Made by a program: the position numbers and the translations under genes | Notes under the pieces: generated by a model | What the model was told of the DNA's origin: nothing | Databases searched by the model: none | Seen by the model: only the letters and a program-made list of their open reading frames with translations | Source: Saprospiraceae bacterium | Lineage (GTDB): Bacteria; Bacteroidota; Bacteroidia; Chitinophagales; Saprospiraceae | DNA length: 40,125 bases | Assembly: GCA_022841505.1 (NCBI GenBank) | Contig: JALHRK010000016.1 | Location: 1 to 40,125, forward strand | Direction of reading: 5' to 3' | Shown: positions 39,225 through 40,125 of the stretch, in pieces | Numbering within the stretch: the first letter of the stretch is position 1 | Layout of the letters: each line of letters begins with the position of its first letter

Positions 39225-39995
39225 ATGACCTTCCTTCAAATTGGGCTGTTTCTTGTCCTTGTGATCTTATCCGGATTGAGAATTGCCCAGGAATATCAAA
39301 GAGCCATCGTTTTCAGGTTGGGTAGGTTCACCGGTACCAGAGGCCCTGGCCTATACTGGATCATTCCGATAATTGAACGCCAGCGCACGATTGATATCCG
39401 TACCAAAACGGTTGACCTGGAACAACAGGAAACCATTACAAAAGACAGCGTCACCATTAAAGTGAATGCAGTACTTTGGTTTAGGGTCACCGATCCCGAA
39501 AAGGCAATCATTAAAGTGGCCGATTTCAACTCGGCGGTTTATCAATTTTCAGTAACGGCACTGCGCAACATCATTGGTCAACACCTGTTAGATGAGGTGT
39601 TAAAAGAACGGGAAAAAATCAACAATACCCTGCAACGAATCGTGGACAGCGCCACTGAGCCCTGGGGCATCAAGATTGAAATGGTGGAAATGAAGGATGT
39701 GGAAATCCCCCTGGCCATGCAACGAGCCATGGCCCGCGAAGCCGAAGCCATTCGCGAAAAAAGAGCCAGAATCATCAAAGCCGAAGCAGAACTGGAAGCT
39801 TCCATCAAACTGACACAAGGCGCCAAACAAATGGAGGATAGTCCTTTTTCACTGGAACTGAGGAGGATGCAAATGCTTTCTGAAATTGGCATTGACAACA
39901 ATACCACAACCATCATTTTGATGCCGTCTGAGTTTACGAATGCGGCAAGGAGTTTTGTGGAGTTGACGGAGCGGCAGAATAAGGGGAAAGAATGA
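39225..39995 (+). CDS. Slipin (stomatin-like SPFH/band 7 protein)
   Basis: A 256-aa membrane-associated SPFH protein. One N-terminal hydrophobic hairpin (about residues 3-20) is followed by the band 7 domain: EYQRAIVFRLGRFTGTRGPGLYWIIPIIERQRTIDIRT, LEQQETITKDSVTIKVNAVLWFRV, LRNIIGQHLLDEVLKEREKIN and WGIKIEMVEMKDVEIPLAMQRAMAREAEAIREKRARIIKAEAE. The last part forms the helical oligomerisation stretch. Slipins build ring assemblies at membranes and often pair with NfeD proteases; no nfeD is visible here. Length and order are normal for a p-type slipin without a long tail. Confidence 0.93.
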   Translation: MTFLQIGLFLVLVILSGLRIAQEYQRAIVFRLGRFTGTRGPGLYWIIPIIERQRTIDIRTKTVDLEQQETITKDSVTIKVNAVLWFRVTDPEKAIIKVADFNSAVYQFSVTALRNIIGQHLLDEVLKEREKINNTLQRIVDSATEPWGIKIEMVEMKDVEIPLAMQRAMAREAEAIREKRARIIKAEAELEASIKLTQGAKQMEDSPFSLELRRMQMLSEIGIDNNTTTIILMPSEFTNAARSFVELTERQNKGKE

Positions 39996-40011
39996 CGTAT
40001 ATCAAGTACCC

Positions 40012-40125
40012 CTAAAAATAATACCCCACCGACAGCACGGCATTGCGATTGAAAACCCGATACCCATTGGCTTTATTTGCCTGGTTCAACAGACCAAAAT
40101 TGCCGGAAAGGCCCACATTCCAATG
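40012..40125 (-). CDS. C-terminus of an outer-membrane beta-barrel protein (partial)
   Basis: The minus strand is open from the window edge for 37 codons: HWNVGLSGNFGLLNQ, then ANGYRVFNRNAVLSVGYYF and a TAG stop. Alternating hydrophobic strand residues and the terminal Phe after Tyr-Tyr are typical of the last strand of an outer-membrane barrel, where the aromatic end is read by BamA. The rest of the gene is outside the window, so no function can be given. It is convergent with the slipin gene (16-nt gap). Confidence 0.75.
   Translation of the reverse strand, partial: HWNVGLSGNFGLLNQANKANGYRVFNRNAVLSVGYYF

Overview
The window looks like the chromosome of a Bacteroidota bacterium, probably of the Saprospiria (Haliscomenobacter/Lewinella-like). 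That placement is an inference. It rests on two large secreted proteins with PKD domains and a C-terminal type IX secretion (T9SS) sorting domain, a DUF4112 protein, a DUF2520 protein fused in an operon to CcmF/CcmE, weak Shine-Dalgarno sites, and several upstream matches to the Bacteroidota -7 promoter element TAnnTTTG. I saw no rRNA, tRNA, CRISPR array, insertion sequence or prophage.

Layout. Positions 1-4.8 kb (+): Mn-type superoxide dismutase (5' end cut off), copper P-type ATPase, metallophosphoesterase, DUF4112 membrane protein, TIP30-like NAD(P)-binding protein. 4.8-5.8 kb (-): aldose epimerase. 5.9-6.8 kb (+): helical lipoprotein. 6.9-11 kb (-): operon ccmE-ccmF-DUF2520. 11-12.5 kb (+): FtsE-type ATPase and RmlC epimerase. 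12.5-13.9 kb (-): HlyD-type membrane fusion protein. 14-21.7 kb (+): Wzi/RemB-like barrel and two T9SS cargo proteins. 21.8-22.9 kb (-): class III CoA-transferase. 23-30.7 kb (+): Fe(III)-binding lipoprotein, M1 metallopeptidase, two glycosyltransferases, RibB with a degenerate RibA-like half, VTC-domain protein. 30.7-33 kb (-): YciO-like protein and a MoxR/ChlI-like AAA+ ATPase. 33-34.3 kb (+): Met-rich lipoprotein and a small partner. 34.3-38.7 kb (-): xisI, a frameshifted xisH, dapB, mutS. 38.8-40 kb (+): ferredoxin and slipin. The end holds the C-terminus of an outer-membrane barrel (-).

The genes are mostly housekeeping and envelope functions. The striking content is between them. Many gene junctions carry a different long inverted repeat, and several of these are built from short words in a fixed period. 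Two junctions (3935-4045 and 29893-29986) share one architecture, four words per arm spaced about 9, 11-15, 9, but use unrelated words (CACATAG versus CGCAAAG/CGCTAAG). Three others (11871-11926, 12475-12536, 35879-36008) are built from heptamers. A further 105-bp hairpin occurs twice (11738-11842 and 31301-31403), with at least four paired compensatory changes between copies. A 17-bp fragment matching its end lies at 29840.

Other points of interest are the broken xisH beside an intact xisI, a RibBX-like protein lacking all zinc-binding cysteines of GTP cyclohydrolase II, a Cys-type (CxxxY) CcmE, and a sharp base-composition change inside the second T9SS cargo gene.
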